Source: Planctomycetaceae bacterium | GTDB lineage: Bacteria; Planctomycetota; Planctomycetia; Pirellulales; Pirellulaceae | Reading direction: 5' to 3' | NCBI GenBank assembly: GCA_002709045.1 | Contig: PAPJ01000030.1 | Span: 1-63,156 of the forward strand | DNA: 63,156 nucleotides | Shown: one piece after another, positions 27,206 through 36,336 of the stretch | Position numbering within the stretch: position 1 is the stretch's first letter | How the letters are laid out: every line of letters starts with the position of its first letter | Notes under the pieces: model-generated | Databases searched by the model: none | Told to the model about the DNA's origin: nothing | What the model saw: the letters and a program-made list of their open reading frames with translations, nothing else | Made by a program: the position numbers and the translations under genes

Positions 27206-28381
27206 GTGTTTTCATTCAACGACCTCAGTGTTGAGCCAATCATTAATGCTTGCGGAACGGTAACTCGTCTTGGTGGATCACCATTAAGGCCGGAGGCTCT
27301 CGATGCTTATCAGCAAGCCAGTCTCCTGGCCGTCCCGCTGGAAGAACTTCAAACCGCCGTTTCCAAACAGTTAGCACACTGGACAGGAGCAGAAGCCGGG
27401 ATTATTACTTCCGGAGCTGCCGCCGCACTAACACTCGGCGCTGCAGCTATTCTGGCCGGCAACGATCCTGCCAGAATGGAATGCCTGCCTCACACTGAAA
27501 GCATGCCAAATGAATTTATTATTTCTCGTGATCAACGCAGCGGCTATGACCATGCTGTACGAGCAAGTGGAGCCAGTCTCCATGAAGTTGGACTCAATGA
27601 AGTTGTCAGCGGCGCGGGAGTCAGACGTACCGAAACATGGGAATATGAATCGGCTATCAGTGATAAGACAGCAGGAATACTCTACGTGTACACCGATGAT
27701 TCAGCACCCAATCTGGATGAAGTCGTCGCTCTTGGTAAACAACACGGGATCCCTATCTTAATTGACGCTGCCGGTGAACTGCCGCCACCTTCCAATTTAA
27801 AAAAACTCATTAAAAGCGGCGCCAATCTTGTTGCCTTTAGTGGTGGCAAAGCCATTGGAGGACCACAGGCGACAGGTTTGCTACTGGGCCAAAAACAACT
27901 CGTCGGATCGGCATTATTACAAATGCTGGATATGGACGACCATCCGCAACTTTGGAATCCTATACTTTCGGACAAATCTGAATTACAGGGAATGCCCCGT
28001 CATGGTATTGGTCGAGGATTCAAAGTCTCCAAAGAATCCATCATGGCATTAATGGCCGCAATCAACTGTTTCCTGAATGAAGACAATTCACAACGAATGG
28101 CCATATTAGCTGGTATACTCTCCGACATTCAGACCACACTCGAAGAAGCGGGGATATCAAGCCAACTGGTCTGGTCTGATCGGGAAACCGTACCAAAACT
28201 GCAAATCCCAACCAGAGCTGCCTTTGAAGTTTGCCAAAATCTAAGAAGCCACTCACCGCGGGTATTTGTCGGACACGGATTATTAGATCAAGGTATCCTG
28301 ACAATCAATGCCATCGCATTACGAGAACACCAAGTGAATTCTCTCAGCCAGGCATTAATCAACTGCGTCCAAAGTGAGTAA
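27206..28381 (+). CDS. SelA-like PLP-dependent enzyme (DgaE-type)
   Basis: Fold-type I PLP enzyme of the selenocysteine-synthase-like group that also holds D-glucosaminate-6-phosphate ammonia-lyase DgaE. It begins with GTG at 27206, VEPIINACGTVTRLGGS being the normal start. It carries Asp187 in ILIDAAGE (cofactor ring) and Lys215 in FSGGKAIGGPQ (Schiff base). About 390 residues is typical. No selB, selD or selC is visible, and the FSGGKAIGGPQ form fits the ammonia-lyase side better than true SelA. Its stop lies just beyond the GTG at 28374 that could start the downstream sulfatase. The substrate is unknown; an amino-sugar acid would fit the neighbours. Confidence 0.82.
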   Translation: MFSFNDLSVEPIINACGTVTRLGGSPLRPEALDAYQQASLLAVPLEELQTAVSKQLAHWTGAEAGIITSGAAAALTLGAAAILAGNDPARMECLPHTESMPNEFIISRDQRSGYDHAVRASGASLHEVGLNEVVSGAGVRRTETWEYESAISDKTAGILYVYTDDSAPNLDEVVALGKQHGIPILIDAAGELPPPSNLKKLIKSGANLVAFSGGKAIGGPQATGLLLGQKQLVGSALLQMLDMDDHPQLWNPILSDKSELQGMPRHGIGRGFKVSKESIMALMAAINCFLNEDNSQRMAILAGILSDIQTTLEEAGISSQLVWSDRETVPKLQIPTRAAFEVCQNLRSHSPRVFVGHGLLDQGILTINAIALREHQVNSLSQALINCVQSE

Positions 28382-28391
28382 CCTTTTCACT

Positions 28392-29843
28392 ATGTTTAAT
28401 AAAATTAGAATATACCTTGCTGTCTTCCTTTTTGCCGCTCCGGACATAATCGCAGGGGAAACGCAACAGCCTAATATTATCCTGTTGTTGGCCGACGACC
28501 TTGGATATTCAGAACTGGGCGTTCAGGAGAGTAATATGGGAGACATCCCCACGCCTCATCTCGATTCTATAGCAAACGCCGGTGTTCGGTTTACTGATGG
28601 ATATGTAACGGCTGCGTATTGCAGTGCTTCACGCGCCGGCATGATGACCGGACGATATCAAACCCGTTTCGGCTACGAATTCAATCCGACCGGTCATCGT
28701 AACGAAGACCCTGACTTTGGTCTTCCGGCAGACCAAAAAACAATCGCCGAACAACTGCAACTGGCCGGATACACGACTTCGCTGATCGGAAAATGGCACC
28801 TTGGCGGGACAGCCGCCTATCACCCGTTTCGCCGGGGATTTGATGAATTCTTTGGTTTCATGCATGAGGGTCACTATTTCGTACCTGCGCCTTATAAAAA
28901 CGTTACGACCATGCTGCGTCGCAAAACCCTGCCGCACGGCAGGACGGGGCGATGGTTCAGTAAAAACGAACAACTCGTATATACAGACCATATGGGATAC
29001 AACGAGCCGGACTATGATGCCGATAACCCTATTCTCCGCGGCGGCCAACCAGTCGAAGAACATGAGTATTTAACCGACGCATTTACACGTGAAGCTGTCG
29101 ACTTTATAAACCGCACAAGTGACCGTCCCTTCTTTCTTTATGTTGCCTATAACGCTGTGCATTCCCCGTTACAGGGTGCCAACAGGTATATGAAGAAATT
29201 CCAAAACATCGATGATATTCACCGACGTATTTTTGCAGCGATGCTGTCGAATCTCGATAATAGTGTCGGGCAGATTATCGAGGCCGTTGAAGACAATGGA
29301 CTAGAGGAAAATACCATCATCGTTTTTCTCAGTGATAACGGTGGTCCCACCCGGGAATTAACATCATCCAACCTGCCTCTCAAAGGTGAAAAAGGCATGA
29401 TGTACGAAGGGGGACTCCGAGTACCATTCATGATGCAGTGGAAAGGCACCATTCCGCCGCAAATGACCTACTCTCAACCGATAATCTCAACTGATCTGAT
29501 GGCGACCTTTATTAAGGCCGCTGGTGCTCCACTGCCAAAGACAAAACTCGACAGTGTCGACCTACTACCGTACGTAACCGAACAGAAAACAACTGCTCCA
29601 CATGAATTTCTATTTTGGCGTGTGGGAAAGAAACGTGCCATTCGGGCAGGAGACTGGAAAGCATTATTAGAAACCGGCCGTTTAGGTTCTCCCAATTGGC
29701 AGCTGTACAATCTCAAAGAAGACATGGAGGAAAAGAACGATCTGGCAATACTAAAGCCGGATATTTTAGAATCCCTACAACAACAGTGGAACACTCTTAA
29801 TACCGAAATGATCGACCCTATTTTTGACCCGCGAAAGAAGTAA
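28392..29843 (+). CDS. Exported sulfatase (type I, formylglycine-dependent)
   Basis: Arylsulfatase-superfamily enzyme that removes sulfate esters in the periplasm or outside. The frame can open at GTG 28374, but the ATG at 28392 gives a better signal peptide (MFNKIRIYLAVFLFAAPDIIA), so I use it. The metal-binding ADDLGYSELG and the maturation signature YCSASRAGMMTGRY are present; the Cys (83 counted from 28374) would become formylglycine. Note Ala in place of Pro in the C-S-A-S-R core. Later motifs include IGKWHLGG, FLSDNGGP and GLRVPFMM. About 484 residues is typical. It follows the PLP gene with no gap and precedes the small PDZ-like gene. The sulfated substrate is unknown. Confidence 0.92.
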   Translation: MFNKIRIYLAVFLFAAPDIIAGETQQPNIILLLADDLGYSELGVQESNMGDIPTPHLDSIANAGVRFTDGYVTAAYCSASRAGMMTGRYQTRFGYEFNPTGHRNEDPDFGLPADQKTIAEQLQLAGYTTSLIGKWHLGGTAAYHPFRRGFDEFFGFMHEGHYFVPAPYKNVTTMLRRKTLPHGRTGRWFSKNEQLVYTDHMGYNEPDYDADNPILRGGQPVEEHEYLTDAFTREAVDFINRTSDRPFFLYVAYNAVHSPLQGANRYMKKFQNIDDIHRRIFAAMLSNLDNSVGQIIEAVEDNGLEENTIIVFLSDNGGPTRELTSSNLPLKGEKGMMYEGGLRVPFMMQWKGTIPPQMTYSQPIISTDLMATFIKAAGAPLPKTKLDSVDLLPYVTEQKTTAPHEFLFWRVGKKRAIRAGDWKALLETGRLGSPNWQLYNLKEDMEEKNDLAILKPDILESLQQQWNTLNTEMIDPIFDPRKK

Positions 29844-29864
29844 TACTCTCACAGGAACACGTTC

Positions 29865-30230
29865 ATGATTCGCTTCTATCAACTGCTCACAACTACCTGC
29901 TTACTTCTTGTATTTCTTAGCTCTCTGCATGCTGATACTTACAGCCTCAAACGCAATGACGTCATCACACATGTAAATACGTTAAACATCCATCGAATCA
30001 AAGATTTCTGGAAGGCCGTTAAACATTCCGAATCCAGCATGTACCTGACTGTGCAAACGGCTGAGGGTGTCAAAAAGGTACTACATGTACAACTACCAAA
30101 TCACAAAGTAGCCCCCGTCGCCAGATTTGGTGTAGATGTATCGGCCAATAAACTCGCAGGTGTAAAAGTCATCCACGTTCGACGTAATTCTCCGGCAAGT
30201 CGCTGTCAAATTGCCACGTCACGAAAGTAG
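29865..30230 (+). CDS. Small exported protein with PDZ-like fragments
   Basis: A 121-residue protein, 21 nt after the sulfatase stop, with AGGA 8 nt before its ATG, so it is probably translated. A signal peptide (LLTTTCLLLVFLSSLHA) leads into LKRNDVITHVNTLNIHRIKDFWKAVKHSESSMYLTVQ, which matches the second half of a PDZ domain (a GDVI-x-x-VNG-like turn). A further partial copy starts FGVDVSANKLAGVKVIHVRRNSPASR, where a PDZ would carry SPA..AGL, but the frame stops 7 codons later. It thus looks like a truncated or eroded PDZ protein. Its end is 5 nt from the stop of the opposing sulfatase. No function is assigned. Confidence 0.6.
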   Translation: MIRFYQLLTTTCLLLVFLSSLHADTYSLKRNDVITHVNTLNIHRIKDFWKAVKHSESSMYLTVQTAEGVKKVLHVQLPNHKVAPVARFGVDVSANKLAGVKVIHVRRNSPASRCQIATSRK

Positions 30231-30235
30231 CGTCA

Positions 30236-31657
30236 TTAACGGCTTAACAACTGTGCCTGAATTTGAGGAATTCTGGCATGGGTATCATTATGCTGCCGCA
30301 CATATTGCACCAGTCCTGCCCGCATCTGAGCGGCAATCTTCGCATATTTCGGATCGCCGAACAAATTAACGACTTCGTTGGGATCATTCTTCAGATCAAT
30401 TAACCAAGGTCTGTCGCTTCTCGAAATCACAAATTTATAATGACTGGATACGGCTGCCAGCCATTCGGTACCCGGCGTGCTTCGTAGAAATGTCAAATCC
30501 TGCCACTGCGTCTGAAGAGTATCCTGTAGCAAATGCAACGCGTTACGGCCGTCAGATGGATGATTGCCCTGCGTTTGCATCATGGAAAGAATCGTAGGGA
30601 AGAAGTCAACGGTGGTCAGTGCTTCATGCACCACATGCCCTTTGGGCAACCTTTCCGGATAGTAAATAATAAAGGGGATTCGAGCTGAACCTTCATACGG
30701 CACACCTTTGTTTAGCCTGCCATGCTCGCCACATAAGTCCCCGTGGTCTGAAGTAAATACGATGATGGTATTGTCCAGAATCTCTTCGCTCCGCAATGTC
30801 TGAATAAGCTTTCCAACATTATCATCAATACACTTCACCATCCCATAGTAAGCCGGCATGATACGACGTAACTGAGCTGCGGTCACCTTCGCATCAGGTT
30901 TACCCCAATTTGGCACCTGTTCCGGGTCACGCTTTAAGGTCGTGGGAATGGGAATTTTCGCGTCGGCGTACATCGTGTCATACGGAGCACGGACTGTATT
31001 GGGGCCATGAGGATCCGGCAGACTAATGTAGTAGCAAAAAGGGTTACTACTGTTCGCCTTGATAAAGTCAACTGCCCGGTCACAAAGGAAATCTGTAGAG
31101 AATGTATCTTTATTAGCTCCGGCCAGATTATAAGTCGGCTGACCTTTTCCATCGCGGGCAGCAACCCTTGGTTTATTGTTAACCATGGAGAACTTCTTCC
31201 AATGTCCGCGATTAAACATAAAACGGTTATCTTCGAAACCAAACTTACGCTCGGGACTCCACTGCGGTTTCCCGTCTCCGTCTAAGTGCCATTTACCTGC
31301 AAAACCTGTCGCATATCCCTGCTGGCTAAGAATAGAGGCGAATGTTATGACATTGTTGTTTAAGGGGATATTGTTTGTCACGACGGGCGTTTTCTGCGGA
31401 TATCGACCTGAAATCAGCGATGCTCTGGAAGGCGAGCAAACTGGCGTAACCGCATAGAAACTGGTGCACAAAACACCTTGCTCTGCCAGCCAGTCAATGT
31501 GCTGCGTATCAACAATAGTACCGCCATAACAACCCAACGTTCCGAAATGATGCTCATCAGTTTGAATAATTAACAGATTTGGCTTGTCCGCCGCAGTGGC
31601 GGTCAACGTGGCTAAGGACAACATTAAAACCAGACACCGTGTTAAAAGATGTTTCAT
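30236..31657 (-). CDS. Exported sulfatase, DEHH subfamily
   Basis: Formylglycine-dependent sulfatase, 473 residues. Signal peptide LVLMLSLATLTATAA; core LIIQTDEHHFGTLGCYGG; maturation signature VCSPSRASLISGRYP with Cys74 as the future formylglycine; IVFTSDHGDLCGEHGRLNKG near the metal site. It reads TDEHH where most family members read DDLG, which places it in a different sulfatase subfamily from the other three in this window. It carries the usual downstream FAGKWHLDGDG. It lies 97 nt below the start-proximal end of the large fusion gene's stop, in the same direction, so co-transcription is possible. Confidence 0.92.
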   Translation of the reverse strand: MKHLLTRCLVLMLSLATLTATAADKPNLLIIQTDEHHFGTLGCYGGTIVDTQHIDWLAEQGVLCTSFYAVTPVCSPSRASLISGRYPQKTPVVTNNIPLNNNVITFASILSQQGYATGFAGKWHLDGDGKPQWSPERKFGFEDNRFMFNRGHWKKFSMVNNKPRVAARDGKGQPTYNLAGANKDTFSTDFLCDRAVDFIKANSSNPFCYYISLPDPHGPNTVRAPYDTMYADAKIPIPTTLKRDPEQVPNWGKPDAKVTAAQLRRIMPAYYGMVKCIDDNVGKLIQTLRSEEILDNTIIVFTSDHGDLCGEHGRLNKGVPYEGSARIPFIIYYPERLPKGHVVHEALTTVDFFPTILSMMQTQGNHPSDGRNALHLLQDTLQTQWQDLTFLRSTPGTEWLAAVSSHYKFVISRSDRPWLIDLKNDPNEVVNLFGDPKYAKIAAQMRAGLVQYVRQHNDTHARIPQIQAQLLSR

Positions 31658-31754
31658 GATGAACTTCCAGAATCCGGTGATTATTAAACAGAGATTAACC
31701 GATTAGTTACTCGGTAAATTGTAATTCTCTGTAGCCTTATCTCACAAACAACAA

Positions 31755-34700
31755 CTACTCAACAACCAGAACGCCGTTCATGACCAACCAGTGTCCCGGA
31801 AAAGTGCAAAGATATGGATAACGTCCGGGTAACTCCGGCACCTTAAAATAGATCGTGAATTGTTGTTTTGGTAAGACAATATCGGTAAACACAATCACAT
31901 CAGACGATTCCGGAACGTACTGTTTGATAGCCGCCTCAGGATCTGAGATCAGTTGATTGGCAAGTTCACCAACACGCTGTAAAGTTCCAGGCTTTAACAG
32001 AGCCCAGTTATGTGGAACGACGTCAGGATTATCAAATGTTAACGCCAATACCTCTCCTGCCTTAGCCTTAATGACTTTTGTCGCAAAAGATAAGTTGCTT
32101 CCGGCCTGAATTGTGATTGGTCGAGCATCTGCGATAGCCGGTGCATAGGGATTGGGCACGACCCTTGTTGCCAGTGCGATGTCGTTAATAATCGGATGCG
32201 GATGAATTGGTTTGTTGTCTAATGCAATCAACCCCGGAGCATCGACAAAGGACTTTTCATCTAACTGATGTGCTGTCACAAACAACTCACTGAAAACACC
32301 GGGAGCCGTTTGTACACGCAAATGAATCTGATTAGCAGGTTGGATCTCAGGAATCTCCAGAAATACTGAATTTCCATCTGCAAGCACATGAGCAGACTTT
32401 ATCGGCAGATAATCATGGCCAATCATACCCATATGCCGTGTTGAATATTCAGGTGATCCGTACTGAGGTCCGTAACGATAATTCCACGTCATAACAAAAT
32501 GACTGGAAGCCCGTTCAACCAGTGTCTTATCAACCGACTGAGAAAATTCCAACTTAATACCGTTTTTGTGTAAGCGGAAGGATCTTGGTACCTGTACGGT
32601 GCCACCGGTATAGCGTACACGCTGAAAGCATCCGTCCTGAGGGGTATAACAACCCCACCCCTGCATACCGGCAACATAGAGTTGCCCGTCTTTGGGCGAG
32701 AAACGACCACGATGAATCCCTGACAGGAAGTCACCTGGTAATCTAACCACTGCTCCCTGTAATTGTCCGTCCACTTCATCTTTCAAAATAAGAAAGTGGT
32801 TACCGGTGCCAAACGAAAAGTGTAACAAGTGTCCATTTAACGGTCCCCAACGCTCGCTGTTCACAGTCTGTTGACCTCCCGACTGGTTATCCAGTCCGCG
32901 GGGCAGGTAAACCAGCGGTAAACGGGGAACCGCATCTCCCTTCGGGCCACGAAAACCAAAATGCGGTAGCGAGTCATCCTTAATCTTCATCCCACAAATC
33001 ATGCTGGAAGGAGTCCACTCACCTTCGGCACAGGGAATCGTTAGGAAACCATCGGAAGTTAAACCTATTCCATCAGGATTCCGGAAACCTGTTGCAATGA
33101 CCGTGGCAGTCTGACCGTCTGCCGAAATTTTGTATACGCCGTCTGCTCCGGAGGCTGTATAGAAATTCCCCTCTGCGTCACGTTCTAAACCGCAGATATA
33201 ATCATGACCACCAGAGGACGTACTATGTTTATCGGAGAAGCACTCATAAAAATCTGCCACACCGTCATCATTAGCATCCCATAGCCTTACCAGTTGATCG
33301 CGGCACAAGACAAAAACACCATCTGCATCAGCGAGCACTCCAAGTGGTTGATGTAAGCCACTGGCAAACCGTGTCCATTTAGCTTCCTTCGAAGGAAACT
33401 CTAAATTTTCAACTTTCCAAACATCTCCATGCATGGTTGCTAACAGAGCTGAACCATCTGACAACATCGCGAGGCCACTTCCCATCACTGGCACGTTCCA
33501 GGGGTTTTCCAATGGCAATTGAAAAGTATCGATGGCATAAGGACCGTCATTACCATGCATAATTTCCGACGTCAAAACGTGAGGCACCGACTGGCCGGCA
33601 GCGTTCAGTAAAGTTTCCTGCGAAAAGTCGGCGCTCAACTGCACCTCTCGCACAAACCTGCCGTCTTTCACCCAGGGTGAATCCAGATAGGTCTTTCCAT
33701 TAAGAGTGTATTTGAAGTAAACACGCTCCCCGGAACGGTACAAGCCGTGGTATTGCATGGTCCCTGCAATTTTCTTGCCCTCGATGGTCAACCCTTTCTC
33801 CGGAAATTCGACCGGCGTACCGTCCATCGGAATACCATCAAGAAACCCATGTCTGATATCCCTAAATTTAATAAAACCACCCTGCCAGACCATGTCATAG
33901 GAAAGGGTCTCCGGATTAAAAACACACGCCAGACCACCGTCCTCACCAAGACGCACTGCAATCCCGCGATTAACCGTAACACCACCTCCACGAAAGACTC
34001 CGGCCAGCATTCTTCCCAAATCAACATGGTTCCAGGCATCGCGTTTCCAGGTTTCTTCATCCTGATTTCCCCAGTGTCCCTGCTCACCACCGTCGAGTCC
34101 TTTGAAAGACATCAAGACCGGCGGAACTCGTTCACCTTTCACGAGCATTTGCCGAAAAAACTCGGATTCTTTGGCGTAAAAATCATATTCACGGTCGCGA
34201 TTGATCTTATGATCTGCATAGATGTGCTTAGAAGAAGCAAGCGGTTTCTTTTCATAGGCGAACTCGGCTGCCCCGTGTACATGAGCCGTGGCATGCTCCA
34301 GAACTGTTTCCACTTCAGCCAGAGGAATCTCCTCTGACTTACCCAAATCAAGCAGAAAGCGAACTAAGTTGAATACTTGGTCATACGTCATTGCCGCGAC
34401 CAAATTATCCGGCATCAATGTTCCCACTTCTCGTTCAGCATCAATATCATCGATCGCCAGTTGGATCTGATGATCAGGCCCCTTGGTGGGATCGCGGAAC
34501 AGAACTCGCTCTTCATTTCGCGTCAGCACATAACCACTGATCGTATCCCCGTTGGCGGTAATAAACGCATGGGCTTTGTATTTGTCTTCAATCTTGCGTT
34601 TGGGCCAAAGAACCGATTCAACAATTTCATGTGGTTTGCGGTTGATCGCCAGTTTGGTAAGTTCAGGTCCGACGGTACCACCAATACTGCCTACCCTATG

Positions 34701-36287
34701 GCAGTTAATACACGCCGTTTTACTATTGGCAAAGGTAACCATCCCCTGGCCTGCGTTTCCCTGCTCGGCAACCCGCTGAAGAATTTCCGTTACAAGTTCA
34801 ATATTGTACTCGGGTGTCTTGCCTATCGTGTCCGGTTCGGTCTGCGAATTCTTTGTATCGGTGGCCAGCCAGCGAATAATCGTTGGGCCGGCATCCGGTG
34901 GCAATGAATGCTGACTCCAGGGCGTACCAGGACCTCGCTTAATCCGCAGCCAGTCAACAGTTCCGGAACATCCCAGCTCTCCGGAAACGAGGCGACCAAT
35001 ACCGAGCTTTCCCGGCAAAGCATCTCCTGCAATCATCTCAACAGGTTGTGATGCCACCTGTTTCGCATCAACAAACAGACGAATCAGTTTTTCTTCATAA
35101 ATCATCCCGATCGTATGCGGCTTTCCATCAGCAATATCCACATCAGCGCGGACATGATCTGGTTTTAGTCCCGGAGCATATAGTGTGAATTTTCCGGTAT
35201 CAGGCATAGAGAACAATTCCCAATGCCGTAGAGACTGCTTTGTATCACTGGCAACAATAATGTTGTAACTGGCTTTGTCAGGTAGTGTCACGCGTGCTTC
35301 AACGGTAATTGCCGGTACGCGATTGCGTGGATTATTCTCTACAAGTACACCGTTAGCTTTAACACCTGATGACGCATTATCTTCCAATGACCAGGTAACC
35401 GGTATTGGCTTGGGACCGGCCGGTTTCCCGTCCAATTGAGGCCGCAACCATTCCAGGCCATTCAGGTTATCTTTTAACCGAAGTTCAACATCATCCTGCG
35501 TGTGCCCAATAATGCCGATCGGGCCGGAATAACCTGAGCTTCGAATGATCTTCAGCAATGACAGATCAAGCTCCCCTTCTCCCAAAGGAAGAATCTTCAT
35601 CCCCTTTTTGTCACCGTCACGAGTGGTACCGTTCAGATTAAGACAAAGCAGATGCGGCAACATCGCTTTTAAATCTTCTGCAAAGAGGTCAACACGCGGA
35701 TGACAGTGATGCTGGTTATAGACAATTCCGACGTTATCGATCTTATGATGTTCTTTGAGATACTGACACACAGCAACCATATTTGGCGGGTCACCGGCCC
35801 AACCTCCATGGTTATATAATCCAACTTTGCTACCTATCTTTTTAGCTCGGGCAATCGTCGGAAGACAGGCTTCGGCTGCCTGTTTCACCCGTTGTTGCTG
35901 TGTCCCCTCGCCGGGCTGAGGAATCATGTACCAAACCTGAGGGCTCAGTTGATACTTTTCAAACAACTTAAATGCTTCTTCGTGAACATCCCAGAAAGCA
36001 AAATATTCCAACCCATGTTTTTTGTATTCAAGAATCTCCTGCTCGAAAGTTGCCACATGCTCCTGACGCCAATCATAGGCGACTTTCTTGAGTCCTAGTT
36101 TGGCACACATAGCAGCACGTTCTGCCGGACCGCGTTTCTTGCCATCAAACGGAACAATACACCATGCAACAAGATTCTCCTGAGCAAAGATATCCTTCTG
36201 TTTATCCTGAGTTCTGGCAAAAGCCCAGAGAGGAGCCACAACCAGCACCAAAAGTATCGTTAGCTGAATATTCTTAATCATCTTCAA
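31755..36287 (-). CDS. TIM barrel-LamG-cytochrome c-propeller-cupredoxin fusion
   Basis: A 1510-residue exported multidomain protein. Signal peptide about 1-24. Residues about 35-285 form a xylose-isomerase-like TIM barrel (AAMCAKLGLKKVAYDW, KVGLYNHGGWAGDP, YSGPIGIIGHTQDD). About 300-455 is a LamG/concanavalin-like domain ending GTVDWLRIKRGPG. About 500-650 is a cytochrome c with CINCH at 526-530 and the distal LMPDNLVAAMTYDQ. About 670-920 is an all-beta segment; about 925-1250 is a propeller of the membrane-bound dehydrogenase/L-sorbosone type (LADADGVFVLCRDQLVRLWD, GFRNPDGIG). The last 130 residues are a cupredoxin with type-1 copper ligands His1426, Cys1494, His1499 and Met1503. Planctomycetota are known for such fusions. 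It probably oxidises a sugar and passes electrons by heme and copper. Confidence 0.85.
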   Translation of the reverse strand: MKMIKNIQLTILLVLVVAPLWAFARTQDKQKDIFAQENLVAWCIVPFDGKKRGPAERAAMCAKLGLKKVAYDWRQEHVATFEQEILEYKKHGLEYFAFWDVHEEAFKLFEKYQLSPQVWYMIPQPGEGTQQQRVKQAAEACLPTIARAKKIGSKVGLYNHGGWAGDPPNMVAVCQYLKEHHKIDNVGIVYNQHHCHPRVDLFAEDLKAMLPHLLCLNLNGTTRDGDKKGMKILPLGEGELDLSLLKIIRSSGYSGPIGIIGHTQDDVELRLKDNLNGLEWLRPQLDGKPAGPKPIPVTWSLEDNASSGVKANGVLVENNPRNRVPAITVEARVTLPDKASYNIIVASDTKQSLRHWELFSMPDTGKFTLYAPGLKPDHVRADVDIADGKPHTIGMIYEEKLIRLFVDAKQVASQPVEMIAGDALPGKLGIGRLVSGELGCSGTVDWLRIKRGPGTPWSQHSLPPDAGPTIIRWLATDTKNSQTEPDTIGKTPEYNIELVTEILQRVAEQGNAGQGMVTFANSKTACINCHRVGSIGGTVGPELTKLAINRKPHEIVESVLWPKRKIEDKYKAHAFITANGDTISGYVLTRNEERVLFRDPTKGPDHQIQLAIDDIDAEREVGTLMPDNLVAAMTYDQVFNLVRFLLDLGKSEEIPLAEVETVLEHATAHVHGAAEFAYEKKPLASSKHIYADHKINRDREYDFYAKESEFFRQMLVKGERVPPVLMSFKGLDGGEQGHWGNQDEETWKRDAWNHVDLGRMLAGVFRGGGVTVNRGIAVRLGEDGGLACVFNPETLSYDMVWQGGFIKFRDIRHGFLDGIPMDGTPVEFPEKGLTIEGKKIAGTMQYHGLYRSGERVYFKYTLNGKTYLDSPWVKDGRFVREVQLSADFSQETLLNAAGQSVPHVLTSEIMHGNDGPYAIDTFQLPLENPWNVPVMGSGLAMLSDGSALLATMHGDVWKVENLEFPSKEAKWTRFASGLHQPLGVLADADGVFVLCRDQLVRLWDANDDGVADFYECFSDKHSTSSGGHDYICGLERDAEGNFYTASGADGVYKISADGQTATVIATGFRNPDGIGLTSDGFLTIPCAEGEWTPSSMICGMKIKDDSLPHFGFRGPKGDAVPRLPLVYLPRGLDNQSGGQQTVNSERWGPLNGHLLHFSFGTGNHFLILKDEVDGQLQGAVVRLPGDFLSGIHRGRFSPKDGQLYVAGMQGWGCYTPQDGCFQRVRYTGGTVQVPRSFRLHKNGIKLEFSQSVDKTLVERASSHFVMTWNYRYGPQYGSPEYSTRHMGMIGHDYLPIKSAHVLADGNSVFLEIPEIQPANQIHLRVQTAPGVFSELFVTAHQLDEKSFVDAPGLIALDNKPIHPHPIINDIALATRVVPNPYAPAIADARPITIQAGSNLSFATKVIKAKAGEVLALTFDNPDVVPHNWALLKPGTLQRVGELANQLISDPEAAIKQYVPESSDVIVFTDIVLPKQQFTIYFKVPELPGRYPYLCTFPGHWLVMNGVLVVE

Positions 36288-36336
36288 CCTAAAATGAAAA
36301 ACCTATGTTCTTAAATCCTGATTTACCCCGGAGTTA

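Noticed and set aside
27206..28381. Assignment as true selenocysteine synthase (SelA)
   Set aside because: No other selenocysteine genes are visible and FSGGKAIGGPQ fits the ammonia-lyase-like branch; left as SelA-like.
33747..34337. A 196-codon plus-strand ORF
   Set aside because: Lies entirely within the 1510-residue fusion gene on the other strand; no family motif and no ribosome site.
34377..34907. A 176-codon plus-strand ORF
   Set aside because: Antisense shadow of the cytochrome region of the same large gene.
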